Origin: Nitratireductor aestuarii
GTDB lineage: Bacteria > Pseudomonadota > Alphaproteobacteria > Rhizobiales > Rhizobiaceae
DNA length: 64,000 bases
Direction of reading: 5' to 3'
Assembly: GCF_014641695.1 (NCBI RefSeq)
Contig: NZ_BMIF01000014.1
Span: forward strand, 1-64,000
Shown here: piece by piece, positions 1-9,351 of the stretch
How the letters are laid out: every line of letters begins with the position of its first letter
Numbering within the stretch: position 1 is the stretch's first letter
Program-made: the position numbers and the translations under genes
The notes under the pieces: model-generated
Database searches by the model: none
Told to the model about the DNA's origin: nothing
What the model saw: the letters and a program-made list of their open reading frames with translations, nothing else

Positions 1-86
1 ACACATGGCCGGGGCGTGAGCCCGCGGGCTCCTTCTTCATCTTCTCTGCGTCAACGCCCGCAGCGACGCCTTCCCGCTCCAACGAA

Positions 87-113
87 AAACCCGCCAAAAA
101 AATCGGCGGGTTT
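87..113 (-). terminator. Rho-independent terminator of NAGGN operon
   Basis: A perfect 9-bp stem (AAACCCGCC / GGCGGGTTT) encloses an A-rich loop. Read on the minus strand the stem is followed by a run of T, as expected for an intrinsic terminator. It lies about 50 bases past the stop of the M42 peptidase gene, the last gene of the minus-strand operon. Confidence 0.8.
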
Positions 114-125
114 GTCAGCGGTCTG

Positions 126-149
126 AACGGCGGCAGAGATGCCGCCGTT
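126..149. terminator. Second hairpin after NAGGN operon
   Basis: A perfect 10-bp inverted repeat (AACGGCGGCA / TGCCGCCGTT) with a GAGA loop sits 10 bases past the minus-strand stop at 160. It may act with the downstream hairpin at 87-113 as a tandem terminator. On the plus strand it is followed by TT. Confidence 0.55.
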
Positions 150-159
150 TTCACAAGGG

Positions 160-1302
160 TCAACCTTCATTATCGGGGTCGAACGGCGGCTGTTCGGCTT
201 CCTCCGTGGGCTGCGTGGTGAAGCCCTTGAGGCCTGAGATCTCCTGCGCGTCGCGCGGAATTTCAATTGGGCTCGCCACATAGGATGCGATCAGCTGGGC
301 GCAGGAGGTAAGCGCGTGGCGATGGATGCGCTCATAGCCGTGTGACGCATCGATGCCAAAGGTCACGAGAGCAGTGCGGACGTCATGGCCCGCTTCGATG
401 GCCGAGGCGGAATCGGACCGATAGTAGCGGAAAACATCGCGCTGGAACGGTATCTGTTTTTCCCGGCAGACCTCGATCAGCTTGCGGGTCAGATGCCAGT
501 CGAATGGTCCGGACTGGTCGGCCATCGCGATGGTCACGCCAAACTCCGAGGAGTTCTGGCCGGGTGCGGACGTACCATTGTCCACCGTCACCATGGAGGC
601 AACCTCCGGCAGCACCACGGAAGATGCGCCGACGCCTATCTCCTCGGCAATCGTGAACAGCCAATGGGTATCCACCGGTGTCGCGATTTCGTTTCGCTGG
701 ATCGCCTCCAGCGCTGCGAGCAGGATCGCCACCCCCGCCTTGTCGTCCAGATGCCTGGAGATCACAAAACCGTTTTCCAGAAACTCCGCCTGCGTATCGA
801 TAGCGACGATGTCGCCCACATCGATGCCCAGCGCCAGCGTTTCCTCGCGAGAACGCGTTACAGCATCGATGCGAAGCTCGACATAGGGCCAGCCTGTCGG
901 CTGGGTGTCGACCTCCTCATTGAACGTATGGCCGGAAGCCTTGAGCGGCAAGATGGAGCCGCGGAAGGTACCTTGCTCGGAATAGATCGTCACCCGCGCG
1001 CCTTCCGCGAAGCGGGCGGACCAATGGCCGATCGGAACAAGCTCCAGCCGGCCATTTTCCTTTACGAGCTTCACCTGCGCGCCAAGTGTGTCGAGATGCG
1101 CCACGATGGCCCGCGCTGCCTTGCGCCGCCCACCCCGACGGATCGCCCGAATGGCGCCACGACGAGTGAGCTCGGGCTCAAGGCCGAGCCGCCTCAGTTC
1201 CAGCGTACAATGGCGAACGACCTCGTCTGTGTAGCCAGTGGGACTGTCGATGGCGAGCAGCGCCTCTAGCTGGGCAACGAGGTACCCATCGTCGATCTGC
1301 AA
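160..1302 (-). CDS. M42-type metallopeptidase of the NAGGN osmoprotectant system
   Basis: The 380-residue product looks like an M42/M20-clan zinc aminopeptidase. Metal-binding motifs are visible: AHLDT near residue 68, a second HLDDKAG near 185, an EEIG pair near 220 and VDNGT further on. It is the third gene of an operon with asnO and ngg, starting 13 bases after the ngg stop. This three-gene order is the recognised neighbourhood of the osmoprotectant NAGGN M42 family peptidase. Its likely role is turnover or processing of the N-acetylated dipeptide amide or a related peptide, but the substrate is inferred from context. The reading frame is intact, and tandem hairpins follow. Confidence 0.88.
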   Translation of the reverse strand: MQIDDGYLVAQLEALLAIDSPTGYTDEVVRHCTLELRRLGLEPELTRRGAIRAIRRGGRRKAARAIVAHLDTLGAQVKLVKENGRLELVPIGHWSARFAEGARVTIYSEQGTFRGSILPLKASGHTFNEEVDTQPTGWPYVELRIDAVTRSREETLALGIDVGDIVAIDTQAEFLENGFVISRHLDDKAGVAILLAALEAIQRNEIATPVDTHWLFTIAEEIGVGASSVVLPEVASMVTVDNGTSAPGQNSSEFGVTIAMADQSGPFDWHLTRKLIEVCREKQIPFQRDVFRYYRSDSASAIEAGHDVRTALVTFGIDASHGYERIHRHALTSCAQLIASYVASPIEIPRDAQEISGLKGFTTQPTEEAEQPPFDPDNEG

Positions 1303-1315
1303 TGGTCTCTCCCGT

Positions 1316-3142
1316 TCAAATCCGTCCCAGCGCTTGCGCAGCCGTGCTCGGTCCCGTCAGCGGGAAGAGCAGGTCGATGAAGCGCTCTGCGGTCGGCTGC
1401 GGCTCATGGTTTGCAAGCCCAGGACGCTCATTGGCTTCGATGAAAACATAGTCCGGCTCGCTCGGCGAACGCACCATGAAATCGATGCCGACGACGGGGA
1501 TATCGATTGCCCGCGCCGCCTTGATCGCGGCTTCCACCAGACGATGATGCACGACGCCGGTGACGTCGTGGATCGAGCCGCCCGTGTGGAGGTTTGCAGC
1601 CTTGCGCACCACCGCCGTTTCGCCCTGTTTCAGGACGGAATCGTAGGTAAGGTCAAGGGCAGCAAGGCAGCGCTCGGTTTCCCCATCGAGAGGAATGCGG
1701 CTCTCACCACCCGTCGCGGCAGCACGCCGGCGTGATACAGCATTGATCAGATCACGCACGGTAGAATGGCCATCGCCAACGATGTAGGGCGGTCGGCGGA
1801 CAGCCGCGGCTACCAGCTTAAAGTCGATCACCACAAGCCGCAGATCCTCGCCATCGAAGCAGGATTCCACCAGCACCCGATCACAGATCGTATGCGCATG
1901 GTCTATCGCCGCGCGGACTTCTTCCATAGTTGTTAGGCCGACGGCCACGCCAGAGCCCTGTTCGCCACGCGCCGGTTTCACCACCAGCTTTCCGTGCTTT
2001 TCCAAAAAGGCGGAAAGCTCGGCCTCGTCAACCTCACCGCGGATCTGTTCCGGCACCTTCAGCCCAGCAGCCTCGACCACCCGACGCGTTGCGGCCTTGT
2101 CATCGCAGATCGACATGGCGACGGCGGACGTCAATTCCGAAAGGCTTTCGCGGCAGCGCACCGATCGGCCGCCATGGGCGAGACGGAAGAAGCCACCCTC
2201 CGCATCCAGAATTTCAACCTGAATGCCGCGACGGCGCGCTTCCTCGACGATCAGCCGCGCATAGGGGTTGAGCGCATCGTATTCAGCGAGCGGGCTGGCA
2301 TAAAGGCGCTCGTTTATCGTGTTCTTCCGCTTGACCGTGAACACCGGCACGCGACGGAACCCAAGCTTCTCATAGAGCGCGATTGCCTGCGCGTTGTCGT
2401 GCATGACCGAGAGGTCCATGCTCGCGGCGCCACGCGCCTTGTAATGCTCCGCCAGCTGGCGAACGAGCATTTCGCCGATGCCGGGATGGCGCGCCTGCGG
2501 ATCGACCGCGAGGCACCAGAGCGACGATCCCGCCTCGGGATCGTTGAAGGCGCGGCGGTGATCGACGCCTGTCACCGTGCCAACAATCTCGCCGCTCTCT
2601 TCGTCCTCAGCCACCAGATAGGTGAGCGCGCGATTATCCCTGTTCGACCAGAAGAACTCCGGCGACACGGGCACCATGCCTCGGGACGAATAGATGCGGT
2701 TGACGCCGCGCGCATCGGCCTCCGACGATAGCCGGCGGATGAAATAGCCGCGCGTCTTGCGGCGGCCCGGACGATAGGTTGCGAGATCCAGCCGATAGGT
2801 ATGCGACGGATCGAGGAAGATTTCCTGAGGCGCCTTTGCCAGCAGCACATGCGGGTCAGGCACATAGAAGGCAATGTCGCGCCGCTCCGGCCCTTCGCGT
2901 CGGATGGCATCCACAAGCGCGGTGGGAGACTCGTAGGTATGGGCGAACAGAAGCCTGCCCCATCCGCAATCGACGTAGGAATTTGGTTCACCCTGGGATG
3001 CCCCCGGCAGGGAGTCACTGTTGACGGCCACGGATGTTTCTGTGCGCAGCCGCCGCAGTCTTTGCGCAAGGGACCTGTCCGACCGGCTCCTCATATGGCG
3101 TTCGCTTGCTGAGATAGTCTTGGACATCGGTCTAAATCCCAT
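1316..3142 (-). CDS. ngg: N-acetylglutaminylglutamine synthetase (GNAT + ATP-grasp)
   Basis: The 608-residue product joins a GNAT acetyltransferase domain (about residues 95-270, with the DPQARHPGIGEMLVRQLAEH acetyl-CoA loop and ALYEKLGFRRV) to a C-terminal ATP-grasp ligase (about 300-600, with KLVVKPARGEQGSG and a GIDFMV/FIEANERPG end). This pairing is characteristic of the enzyme that builds N-acetyl-Gln-Gln, the precursor of the osmolyte NAGGN. The ATG at 3142 overlaps the asnO stop by 11 bases. A second ATG at 3127 is an equally plausible start. Translational coupling to asnO is likely. Confidence 0.9.
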   Translation of the reverse strand: MGFRPMSKTISASERHMRSRSDRSLAQRLRRLRTETSVAVNSDSLPGASQGEPNSYVDCGWGRLLFAHTYESPTALVDAIRREGPERRDIAFYVPDPHVLLAKAPQEIFLDPSHTYRLDLATYRPGRRKTRGYFIRRLSSEADARGVNRIYSSRGMVPVSPEFFWSNRDNRALTYLVAEDEESGEIVGTVTGVDHRRAFNDPEAGSSLWCLAVDPQARHPGIGEMLVRQLAEHYKARGAASMDLSVMHDNAQAIALYEKLGFRRVPVFTVKRKNTINERLYASPLAEYDALNPYARLIVEEARRRGIQVEILDAEGGFFRLAHGGRSVRCRESLSELTSAVAMSICDDKAATRRVVEAAGLKVPEQIRGEVDEAELSAFLEKHGKLVVKPARGEQGSGVAVGLTTMEEVRAAIDHAHTICDRVLVESCFDGEDLRLVVIDFKLVAAAVRRPPYIVGDGHSTVRDLINAVSRRRAAATGGESRIPLDGETERCLAALDLTYDSVLKQGETAVVRKAANLHTGGSIHDVTGVVHHRLVEAAIKAARAIDIPVVGIDFMVRSPSEPDYVFIEANERPGLANHEPQPTAERFIDLLFPLTGPSTAAQALGRI

Positions 3143-4907
3143 GTGTCTGCAGCCAAAGTTCGAGCAGGCCGACCTGCCACAGCTCGGAACCGCGCAGTGG
3201 CGTGATGTGTTCGGTGGGGTTGGCGAAGAGCTCGTTCAGATAGCTCTCCTGGAAGATGCCGCGATCTCTGGCCGCCTGCGATGTAAGCGCGTCACGGATC
3301 ATGTCCAGGTACGGTCCATCGACATATTTGAGCTGTGGAACGGGGAAATAGCCCTTCTTGCGGTCGATCACCTCGCTCGGCACGACCAGCCTCGCGGCTG
3401 CCTTGAGCACGCCCTTGCCGCCGTCCTTCAGCTTTTCCTCGGGAGGGATCTGCGCCGCGAGCTCGACCAACTCGTGGTCCAGGAACGGCACACGCGCCTC
3501 AAGGCCCCAGGCCATGGTCATGTTGTCAACGCGCTTCACCGGATCGTCCACCAGCATCACGTGGCTGTCGAGACGTAGCGCTGCATCGACAGGCGATGCG
3601 GCACCGGGGGCCAGCAGGCGCTCGACAACGAAGGCGCGGCTGACATCGTGGTCAGGCAGCCATTGCGGATTGATGTGCTCTTTCATGCGGGCATGGGAGC
3701 GATCAAAGAATACGCGGGCGTAATCGTCCACGACGTCCTCGGACTGCGCCAGCGGTGGATACCAGTGATAGCCGCCGAACACCTCGTCAGCCCCCTGCCC
3801 TGACTGCACCACCTTGATGTGTTTTGAGACCTCCTGCGAAAGCAGGTAGAAACCGACATTGTCGTAGGAGACCATCGGCTCCGACATCGCCGCAAAAGTT
3901 CCCGGCAATGCGTCCATCAGGCGATCGGACGGCACGAAGATCTTGTGGTGATCCGTGCCGTAGCGTTCTGCGATGAGATCCGAATAGACGAACTCGTCGC
4001 CCTTTTCGCCATTGGCTTCCTCGAAGCCGACAGAGAAGGTCATCAGCCCGTGCTGCCCTTCCTCGGCAAGCAAGCCCACGATGAGCGACGAGTCGACACC
4101 ACCGGAAAGCAGCACACCGACCGGAACATCGGCGACCATGCGACGGCGCACGGCAATGCGCAGCTGCTCCAGCACCCGGTCGCGCCATTCGTCGGAGGAA
4201 AGGTTCGCCAGATCAGCATTCCGCTCGTAGCGCGGGTTCCAGAAGACCGTATCACGCTGACGGCCATCGGGTTCGATCACGCGGATCGTGGCGGGCGGCA
4301 GTTTCTTCACACCGTTGATGATCGTGCGAGGCGGCGGAACAACCGCGTGGAAACTCATGTAGTGATGCAGCGCCACCGGATCGATGGAGGTGTCGACGTT
4401 GCCGCTCTTCACCAGGGCGGGCAGCGAGGAGGCGAAGCGAAGCGTTCCGGGTGTTTCAGCGATATAGAGCGGCTTGATGCCGAAGCGGTCGCGGACCATC
4501 ACGATCCGGCCGGTGTCGCGCTCCTGGATCACGAAGGCGAACATGCCGTGCAGGCGGTTCACACTCTCTTCGCCCCAGGCGTGCCAAGCCTTGAGGATGA
4601 CCTCGGTGTCACCATGGGAAAAGAAGCTGTAGCCCTTTGCCTCAAGCTCGCTGCGCAATTCCGGATAGTTGTAGATGCAGCCGTTGAAGGCGATCGTGAG
4701 CCCCAGCGCGGCGTCCACCATCGGCTGCTGGGCCTTTTCGGAAAGGTCAATGATGCGCAGCCGCCTATGCCCGAAGGCCGCGCTGCCGTGAGAGACGATG
4801 CCGGCTCCATCAGGACCCCGGGGCGCAAGCGCGTCCATCATCATCGAAACTGCCGACAGGGAAGGCTCCCCGCCATCGAAACGTACTTCACCACAAATAC
4901 CGCACAT
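3132..4907 (-). CDS. asnO: N-acetylglutaminylglutamine amidotransferase (asparagine synthase-like)
   Basis: The product is 591 residues with the class II glutaminase N-terminus MCGICGEV (Cys2 nucleophile), the RGPDGAG and FNGCIYNYPELR motifs, and an asparagine synthetase ATP-pyrophosphatase domain with GVLLSGGVDSS near residue 265. Next to ngg and the M42 peptidase it is best read as the amidotransferase that converts N-acetyl-Gln-Gln to the terminal amide, the compatible solute NAGGN. It is the promoter-proximal gene of the operon and is divergent from a MarR gene across 84 bases that contain a perfect palindrome. It is full length for the family. Confidence 0.9.
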   Translation of the reverse strand: MCGICGEVRFDGGEPSLSAVSMMMDALAPRGPDGAGIVSHGSAAFGHRRLRIIDLSEKAQQPMVDAALGLTIAFNGCIYNYPELRSELEAKGYSFFSHGDTEVILKAWHAWGEESVNRLHGMFAFVIQERDTGRIVMVRDRFGIKPLYIAETPGTLRFASSLPALVKSGNVDTSIDPVALHHYMSFHAVVPPPRTIINGVKKLPPATIRVIEPDGRQRDTVFWNPRYERNADLANLSSDEWRDRVLEQLRIAVRRRMVADVPVGVLLSGGVDSSLIVGLLAEEGQHGLMTFSVGFEEANGEKGDEFVYSDLIAERYGTDHHKIFVPSDRLMDALPGTFAAMSEPMVSYDNVGFYLLSQEVSKHIKVVQSGQGADEVFGGYHWYPPLAQSEDVVDDYARVFFDRSHARMKEHINPQWLPDHDVSRAFVVERLLAPGAASPVDAALRLDSHVMLVDDPVKRVDNMTMAWGLEARVPFLDHELVELAAQIPPEEKLKDGGKGVLKAAARLVVPSEVIDRKKGYFPVPQLKYVDGPYLDMIRDALTSQAARDRGIFQESYLNELFANPTEHITPLRGSELWQVGLLELWLQTHGI

Positions 4908-4967
4908 GAGCGGTTCTCACCTCCATCTTCGCATATTGACTCGTTGCATGAGGCTACCTAGTTAGGG

Positions 4968-4982
4968 TTCTAATCATTAGAA
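4968..4982. promoter_or_regulatory. Palindromic operator candidate in asnO-marR intergenic region
   Basis: TTCTAAT-C-ATTAGAA is a perfect 15-bp inverted repeat, 9 bases before the MarR start codon and 60 bases before asnO. Size and AT-rich symmetry fit a MarR-family site. Its position suggests autoregulation of the MarR gene and possibly control of the divergent NAGGN operon. Confidence 0.6.
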
Positions 4983-4991
4983 ATCAAACAA

Positions 4992-5480
4992 ATGACCCAA
5001 AAAGATCCGATACCGGTTCAGGCGCTCACTCCGGCCCAAACGCGCAACCTGCTGAAATCGATCCGTAGAATTGTACGCGCGAACGATCTTCAGTCGCGGG
5101 CGCTTGCCCGCTTGACCGGACTGACTGGACCTCAGCTCATCGTGCTGATGGCGGTGGCCGAGCTTGGCGAGGTCACGACGCGCGCGCTCGCCGATCATGT
5201 GGATCTGAGCGCACCGACCGTCGTCACCATCCTCGACAAGCTGGAACACCGCCACTTCATCGAACGCTACCGGGCGGGAACTGACCGGCGGATCGTCTAC
5301 ACACGCCTGACGCACAGCGGACAAGACGTGGTCGCCCACTCGCCCAGCATCCTCGGGCCCGAGTTCTCAGCCCGCTTTACGGCCCTGCCTGAGAAACGGC
5401 GGCAAGAACTGCTTGCCAGCCTCTCAGAAATTGCCGATCTCATGGATCGGGGACACCATTCCGACCGCCTCGCCGGGTAG
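4992..5480 (+). CDS. MarR-family transcriptional regulator
   Basis: The 162-residue product has a winged helix typical of MarR: recognition helix region LSAPTVVTILDKLE and the wing RAGTDRRIVYTRLT with the usual DRR. It is divergent from the NAGGN osmolyte operon and shares a short intergenic region with a 15-bp palindrome. Direct control of osmolyte synthesis is inferred from position only. The next gene, a mechanosensitive channel, starts 39 bases downstream in the same direction, so the two may form an osmotic-response unit. Confidence 0.88.
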   Translation: MTQKDPIPVQALTPAQTRNLLKSIRRIVRANDLQSRALARLTGLTGPQLIVLMAVAELGEVTTRALADHVDLSAPTVVTILDKLEHRHFIERYRAGTDRRIVYTRLTHSGQDVVAHSPSILGPEFSARFTALPEKRRQELLASLSEIADLMDRGHHSDRLAG

Positions 5481-5519
5481 ACACCCACCGTCAAACGCCA
5501 GCTCTAAATCGTACAGGAC

Positions 5520-6758
5520 ATGACCGACATCCAAGACCTTGTCGAACAGTATCCCGCAGTCCAGACGGGGCTTGCCCTCATAGCGCTGGCACTTACGGCC
5601 CTGATCGCCAACTTCATCGTGAAGGCGCTGCTGCTGCGTGGCCTGAACAGGCTCCTATCATTGACAAGCTTCGGCCGGGACCCTGAAGTCAGCCGGCATC
5701 GGGTGATCGAGCGGCTGGCCAACGCGACGCCGGCGATCGTGATCTCAGCCGGGATCCTGCTCGTACCAGGATTACCGGCAGCGGCGGTGATCGTTATCCG
5801 TAATGTGGCCAACGCCTTCACCATCATCACGGTCGCCTTGGCAATGGGCGGCGCGCTGAACGTCCTTGATGCACTCTACCGGCGTCGACCCGAGGCCCGC
5901 CTGAAGCCCATCAAGGGCTATCTGCAGGTGGCGAAGATTGTCATCTACACGATCGCGGCCATACTGGTGATCGCGACGCTGATCGACCGCTCGCCCATCA
6001 TCCTGCTCTCTGGTTTGGGTGCGATAACCGCGGTCCTCATCCTGGTTTTCCAGGACACGCTGCTGTCGCTGGTCGCCGGCATCCAGATCTCGTCGACCGA
6101 CATGGTGCGGGTGGGCGACTGGATCACCGTTCCCGGCCAGGATGCCGATGGCGATGTCATCGAGATCGCGCTGCATACCGTTAAGGTTCAGAATTTCGAC
6201 AAGACGGTCACCACGGTGCCGATCCGCAAGCTGGTCACCGATCCGTTCCGGAACTGGCGCGCGATGCAGGAATCCGGCGGACGACGCATCAAGCGCAGCC
6301 TGCTCATCGACCAGTCGAGCATCCGTTTCCTCACCCCTGACGAGCTTACGCGTCTCTCCTCCTTCGTCCTGCTGAAGGACTATCTCGGCAGGAAGGCGCA
6401 GGAGATAGCCGAATGGAACGCTGCACTTGGCGAAGCGGCCTCGGTGCCGGCGAATACGCGACGCGCCACCAACATCGGAACGTTCCGAATGTATGTGCAG
6501 TCATATCTGCGCGCGCATCCGAACGTGCATCAAGGCATGACCGTCATGGTCCGCCAGCTCGAGCCTGAACCGCAAGGCCTCCCGCTGGAGATCTACTGTT
6601 TCGCGAATACCGTCGTCTGGGTCGAGTTCGAGGCCATACAGGCAGACATCTTCGACCACCTGCTTGCAATCCTGCCGGAGTTCGGCCTCAGGGTGTTTCA
6701 GGAACCGAGCGGCGCGGATATGCGCGATTTCGCAAGGCTCATTCCTTTCGCCGGATAA
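5520..6758 (+). CDS. Mechanosensitive ion channel, MscS superfamily (YbdG-like)
   Basis: The 412-residue membrane protein has about five N-terminal hydrophobic segments (residues 20-180), then an MscS beta domain with DMVRVGDWITVPG and VQNFDKTVTTVPIRKL, and a long C-terminal cytoplasmic region. The NFDKTVTTVPIRKLVTDPFRNWR stretch is the kind seen in YbdG/YjeP-type members. It probably releases solutes on hypo-osmotic shock in the inner membrane. Its place next to the osmolyte synthesis operon and the MarR gene supports an osmotic-stress role. Confidence 0.85.
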   Translation: MTDIQDLVEQYPAVQTGLALIALALTALIANFIVKALLLRGLNRLLSLTSFGRDPEVSRHRVIERLANATPAIVISAGILLVPGLPAAAVIVIRNVANAFTIITVALAMGGALNVLDALYRRRPEARLKPIKGYLQVAKIVIYTIAAILVIATLIDRSPIILLSGLGAITAVLILVFQDTLLSLVAGIQISSTDMVRVGDWITVPGQDADGDVIEIALHTVKVQNFDKTVTTVPIRKLVTDPFRNWRAMQESGGRRIKRSLLIDQSSIRFLTPDELTRLSSFVLLKDYLGRKAQEIAEWNAALGEAASVPANTRRATNIGTFRMYVQSYLRAHPNVHQGMTVMVRQLEPEPQGLPLEIYCFANTVVWVEFEAIQADIFDHLLAILPEFGLRVFQEPSGADMRDFARLIPFAG

Positions 6759-6774
6759 ACAAATTGTGATCCGG

Positions 6775-6789
6775 CGGAACTATGTTCCG
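6775..6789. repeat. Inverted repeat before dehydrogenase operon
   Basis: CGGAAC-TAT-GTTCCG is a perfect 6+3+6 inverted repeat between the channel gene stop (6758) and the dehydrogenase operon start (6825). No T run follows, so it is more likely an operator than a terminator. The regulator is unknown. Confidence 0.4.
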
Positions 6790-6824
6790 TCACGGCCATT
6801 GCCGCTCCTGACACGGAGTAGCGC

Positions 6825-7559
6825 ATGGCCGGATGGAAATTGTCCCGGAGGGGATTTCTCACCTCGACCCTGATCACCACCACAGCCCTCCTGGTGCCGG
6901 GGGCGTTCGCGCGAACGATCTCAGGCGAAGTGCCATGGCTTCCCGGCCGCGCCAATCTTCCACCTGCCTATCCGGACCTGCGCTTCTTCACGACTGCGGA
7001 ACGCAGCTGCATCGACGCCATCATCGCACGGCTAATCCCCACCGACGAAACGGGAGCGGGCGCACGCGAGGCAGGAGTCACCGATTTCATCGACAGCCAG
7101 CTTGCCGGCTTCTACGGCAAGGGCGAGCGCTGGTACATGCAGGGGCCCTTTGCGGACGAGAAGCTCGACACGCAGGGTTATCAGTCGGAGCAGCCGCCAG
7201 CGCAGCTCTACCGCGATGCCATCGAGGCGCTCGACGCCCATTGCGAACAGACGCTTGGCTCCGTCTTCGCCAGACTGGAAGAAAACCAGCAGGACGAAAT
7301 CCTGAAGAGACTTGAGGAAGGCGATCTCGAGCTCGACGGCGTGTCAGCCAAGGCCTTCTTCGACCTCGTTCTGGAAAATACCATCGAAGGTTTCTTCAGC
7401 GATCCGATCTATGGCGGCAACCGCGACATGGTCGGCTGGAAGCTCGTCGGCTTTCCGGGCGCCCGCTACGACTATCGCGACTATCTCGATCACAACGGAG
7501 AACCGGTCATCCTTGAACCCGTGGGACTGAAGGGACGTCCCGCTTGGACCCCCGCCTGA
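6825..7559 (+). CDS. Gluconate 2-dehydrogenase subunit 3 family protein (Tat-exported)
   Basis: The 244-residue product starts with a twin-arginine signal (SRRGFLT followed by a hydrophobic stretch ending near AFA, residue 29). The mature part contains the family pattern FFTTAERSCIDAIIARLIPTD and DFIDSQLAGFYG. These small subunits accompany a FAD-containing GMC subunit and a cytochrome c subunit in periplasmic, membrane-bound gluconate/sorbitol/2-keto-gluconate dehydrogenases, and carry the flavoprotein out through Tat. The next two genes are those partners, 31 bases and one overlap away. The substrate cannot be told from sequence. Confidence 0.88.
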   Translation: MAGWKLSRRGFLTSTLITTTALLVPGAFARTISGEVPWLPGRANLPPAYPDLRFFTTAERSCIDAIIARLIPTDETGAGAREAGVTDFIDSQLAGFYGKGERWYMQGPFADEKLDTQGYQSEQPPAQLYRDAIEALDAHCEQTLGSVFARLEENQQDEILKRLEEGDLELDGVSAKAFFDLVLENTIEGFFSDPIYGGNRDMVGWKLVGFPGARYDYRDYLDHNGEPVILEPVGLKGRPAWTPA

Positions 7560-7590
7560 CCCAATTCAGCAGGCAAGACGGAGGAAAACA

Positions 7591-9351
7591 ATGGCGCGAA
7601 AACTGCCCCACGTGGATGTGGTTCTGGTCGGCTTCGGCTGGACCGCCGCCATCCTGGCACAGGAACTCACCGACGAGGGGCTGACGGTCCTTGCCATCGA
7701 GCGTGGTGCGTGGCGCGACACGCCGACGGACTTCCCGCCAACGGTCGCACCCGACGAGTTGCGCTGGTACTGGCGCAAGGAAATGTTCCAGAACAACGCG
7801 CGGGACACCATCACCTTCCGCAACAACCGCAGCCAGACCGCGTTGCCGATGCGCCGCTGGGGCTCGTTCCTGCCGGGCGAAGGCGTGGGCGGCGCGAGCG
7901 TCCACTGGAACGGCCAGACCTGGCGCTTTCTGCCAAGCGACTTCATCGCCGCGAGCCACAATCGCGAGCGGTATGGCGAGTTGCCGGAAGGCATGACGGT
8001 TCAGGATTTCGGCGTGACCTATGCCGAACTGGAACCTCATTTCGACCGGTTCGAAAAGCTTTGCGGTATCGGCGGCAAGGCCGGCAACCTGAACGGCCAG
8101 ATCCAAGACGGCGGCAATCCCTTCGAAGGACCGCGAAGTTCCGAATATCCCAATCCGCCGATGCACATGACGTTTGCCCAGCACCAGTTTGCCAAGGCGA
8201 CGGCAGAACTGGGCCTGAAGCCGTTCCCCGGCCCTTCGGCCAACATGTCCCGGCCCTACACCAATCCGCTTGGCTGCCAGCTCGGCCCCTGCTCTTATTG
8301 CGGCTTCTGCGAAAAATACGGCTGCGGCAACTACTCCAAGGCTTCCGTACAGACCACCATCCTGCCGGTCCTGATACAGAAGCCCAACTTTACGCTGAAG
8401 ACGCACAACGAGGTGCTGCACGTGAACCTCGACAAGTCGCGGACGCGCGCGACGGGGGTGCGCCATGTCGACGTACAAGGCAACGAATACGATCAGCCTG
8501 CCGACCTCGTGATCCTCTGCGCCTACCAGACGAACAACACCCGGCTGATGATGCTGTCGGGGATCGGCGAGATCTACAATCCGGCGACCGGCCAGGGGCT
8601 GGTCGGCAAGAACTACTGCTACCAGATCATGTCGTCAGCGGACGTGTTCTTCGAGGACAAGTACACCAATGAGTTTGCCGGAGCCGGTGCGCTCGGCATG
8701 GTGGTGGACGAATATAACGGCGACAACTTCGACCACTCAGGCCTTGGTTTCATCGGCGGCGGCTATATCGCCAACTGGACGACCAATGCCCGCCCGATCG
8801 AGTCCCAACCGGTGCCGGAGGGCACACCCAGCTGGGGCTCCGCCTGGAAGAAGGCGATGGCAGAGAACTTCCTGAAGGCTACCAGCGTCGGCGCGCATGG
8901 CGCCTCCATGGCCTATGCCAACAATTATCTGGATCTCGATCCCACCTACAAGGATGCCTACGGGCGGCCGCTGATGCGGATGACCTATGACTTCACGCCC
9001 AATGACGTAGCGATGAGCGCCTTCCTGACGGAACGGATGAAGGAAATCGCCGAGCGCATGGGTGGCCGCGAGATCAAGCTCAACCTGCGCGACGGACCCT
9101 ATGACTCGATGCCTTACCAGACGACCCACAATACAGGCGGCACCATCATGGGCACCAATCCGTCCAACAGCGTGGTCAACCGCTACCTTCAGAGCTGGGA
9201 TGTGCCGAACCTCTTCGTGATGGGCGCGGGCGTGTTTCCGCAGAACGCCGGCTACAACCCGACGGGTACCGTCGCCGCTCTCACCTACTGGGCAGCGGCA
9301 GCAATCCGCAGCCAGTATCTCCGCAGTCCCGGACCGTTGGTGCAGGCATGA
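7591..9351 (+). CDS. GMC-family flavoprotein dehydrogenase, large subunit (gluconate-type)
   Basis: The 586-residue product has an N-terminal FAD-binding fold (DVVLVGFGWTAAILAQEL), the GEGVGGASVHWNGQTW motif, and a C-terminal GMC part with THNTGGTIMG and AGYNPTGTVAALTYW. There is a Cys cluster near residue 230-246 (CQLGPC-SYCGFCEKYGC). In related FAD sugar and sugar-acid dehydrogenases such a cluster binds an iron-sulphur centre that passes electrons to the cytochrome subunit. It has no export signal of its own, consistent with piggy-back Tat export by the small subunit. A good Shine-Dalgarno (GGAGGA) precedes the ATG. The stop overlaps the cytochrome start by 4 bases. Confidence 0.9.
   Translation: MARKLPHVDVVLVGFGWTAAILAQELTDEGLTVLAIERGAWRDTPTDFPPTVAPDELRWYWRKEMFQNNARDTITFRNNRSQTALPMRRWGSFLPGEGVGGASVHWNGQTWRFLPSDFIAASHNRERYGELPEGMTVQDFGVTYAELEPHFDRFEKLCGIGGKAGNLNGQIQDGGNPFEGPRSSEYPNPPMHMTFAQHQFAKATAELGLKPFPGPSANMSRPYTNPLGCQLGPCSYCGFCEKYGCGNYSKASVQTTILPVLIQKPNFTLKTHNEVLHVNLDKSRTRATGVRHVDVQGNEYDQPADLVILCAYQTNNTRLMMLSGIGEIYNPATGQGLVGKNYCYQIMSSADVFFEDKYTNEFAGAGALGMVVDEYNGDNFDHSGLGFIGGGYIANWTTNARPIESQPVPEGTPSWGSAWKKAMAENFLKATSVGAHGASMAYANNYLDLDPTYKDAYGRPLMRMTYDFTPNDVAMSAFLTERMKEIAERMGGREIKLNLRDGPYDSMPYQTTHNTGGTIMGTNPSNSVVNRYLQSWDVPNLFVMGAGVFPQNAGYNPTGTVAALTYWAAAAIRSQYLRSPGPLVQA

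Noticed and set aside
385-1269. Long plus-strand open frame opposite the M42 peptidase gene (294 codons)
   Set aside because: Antisense shadow of a clear family member; His/Arg-rich composition, no recognisable domain or ribosome site.
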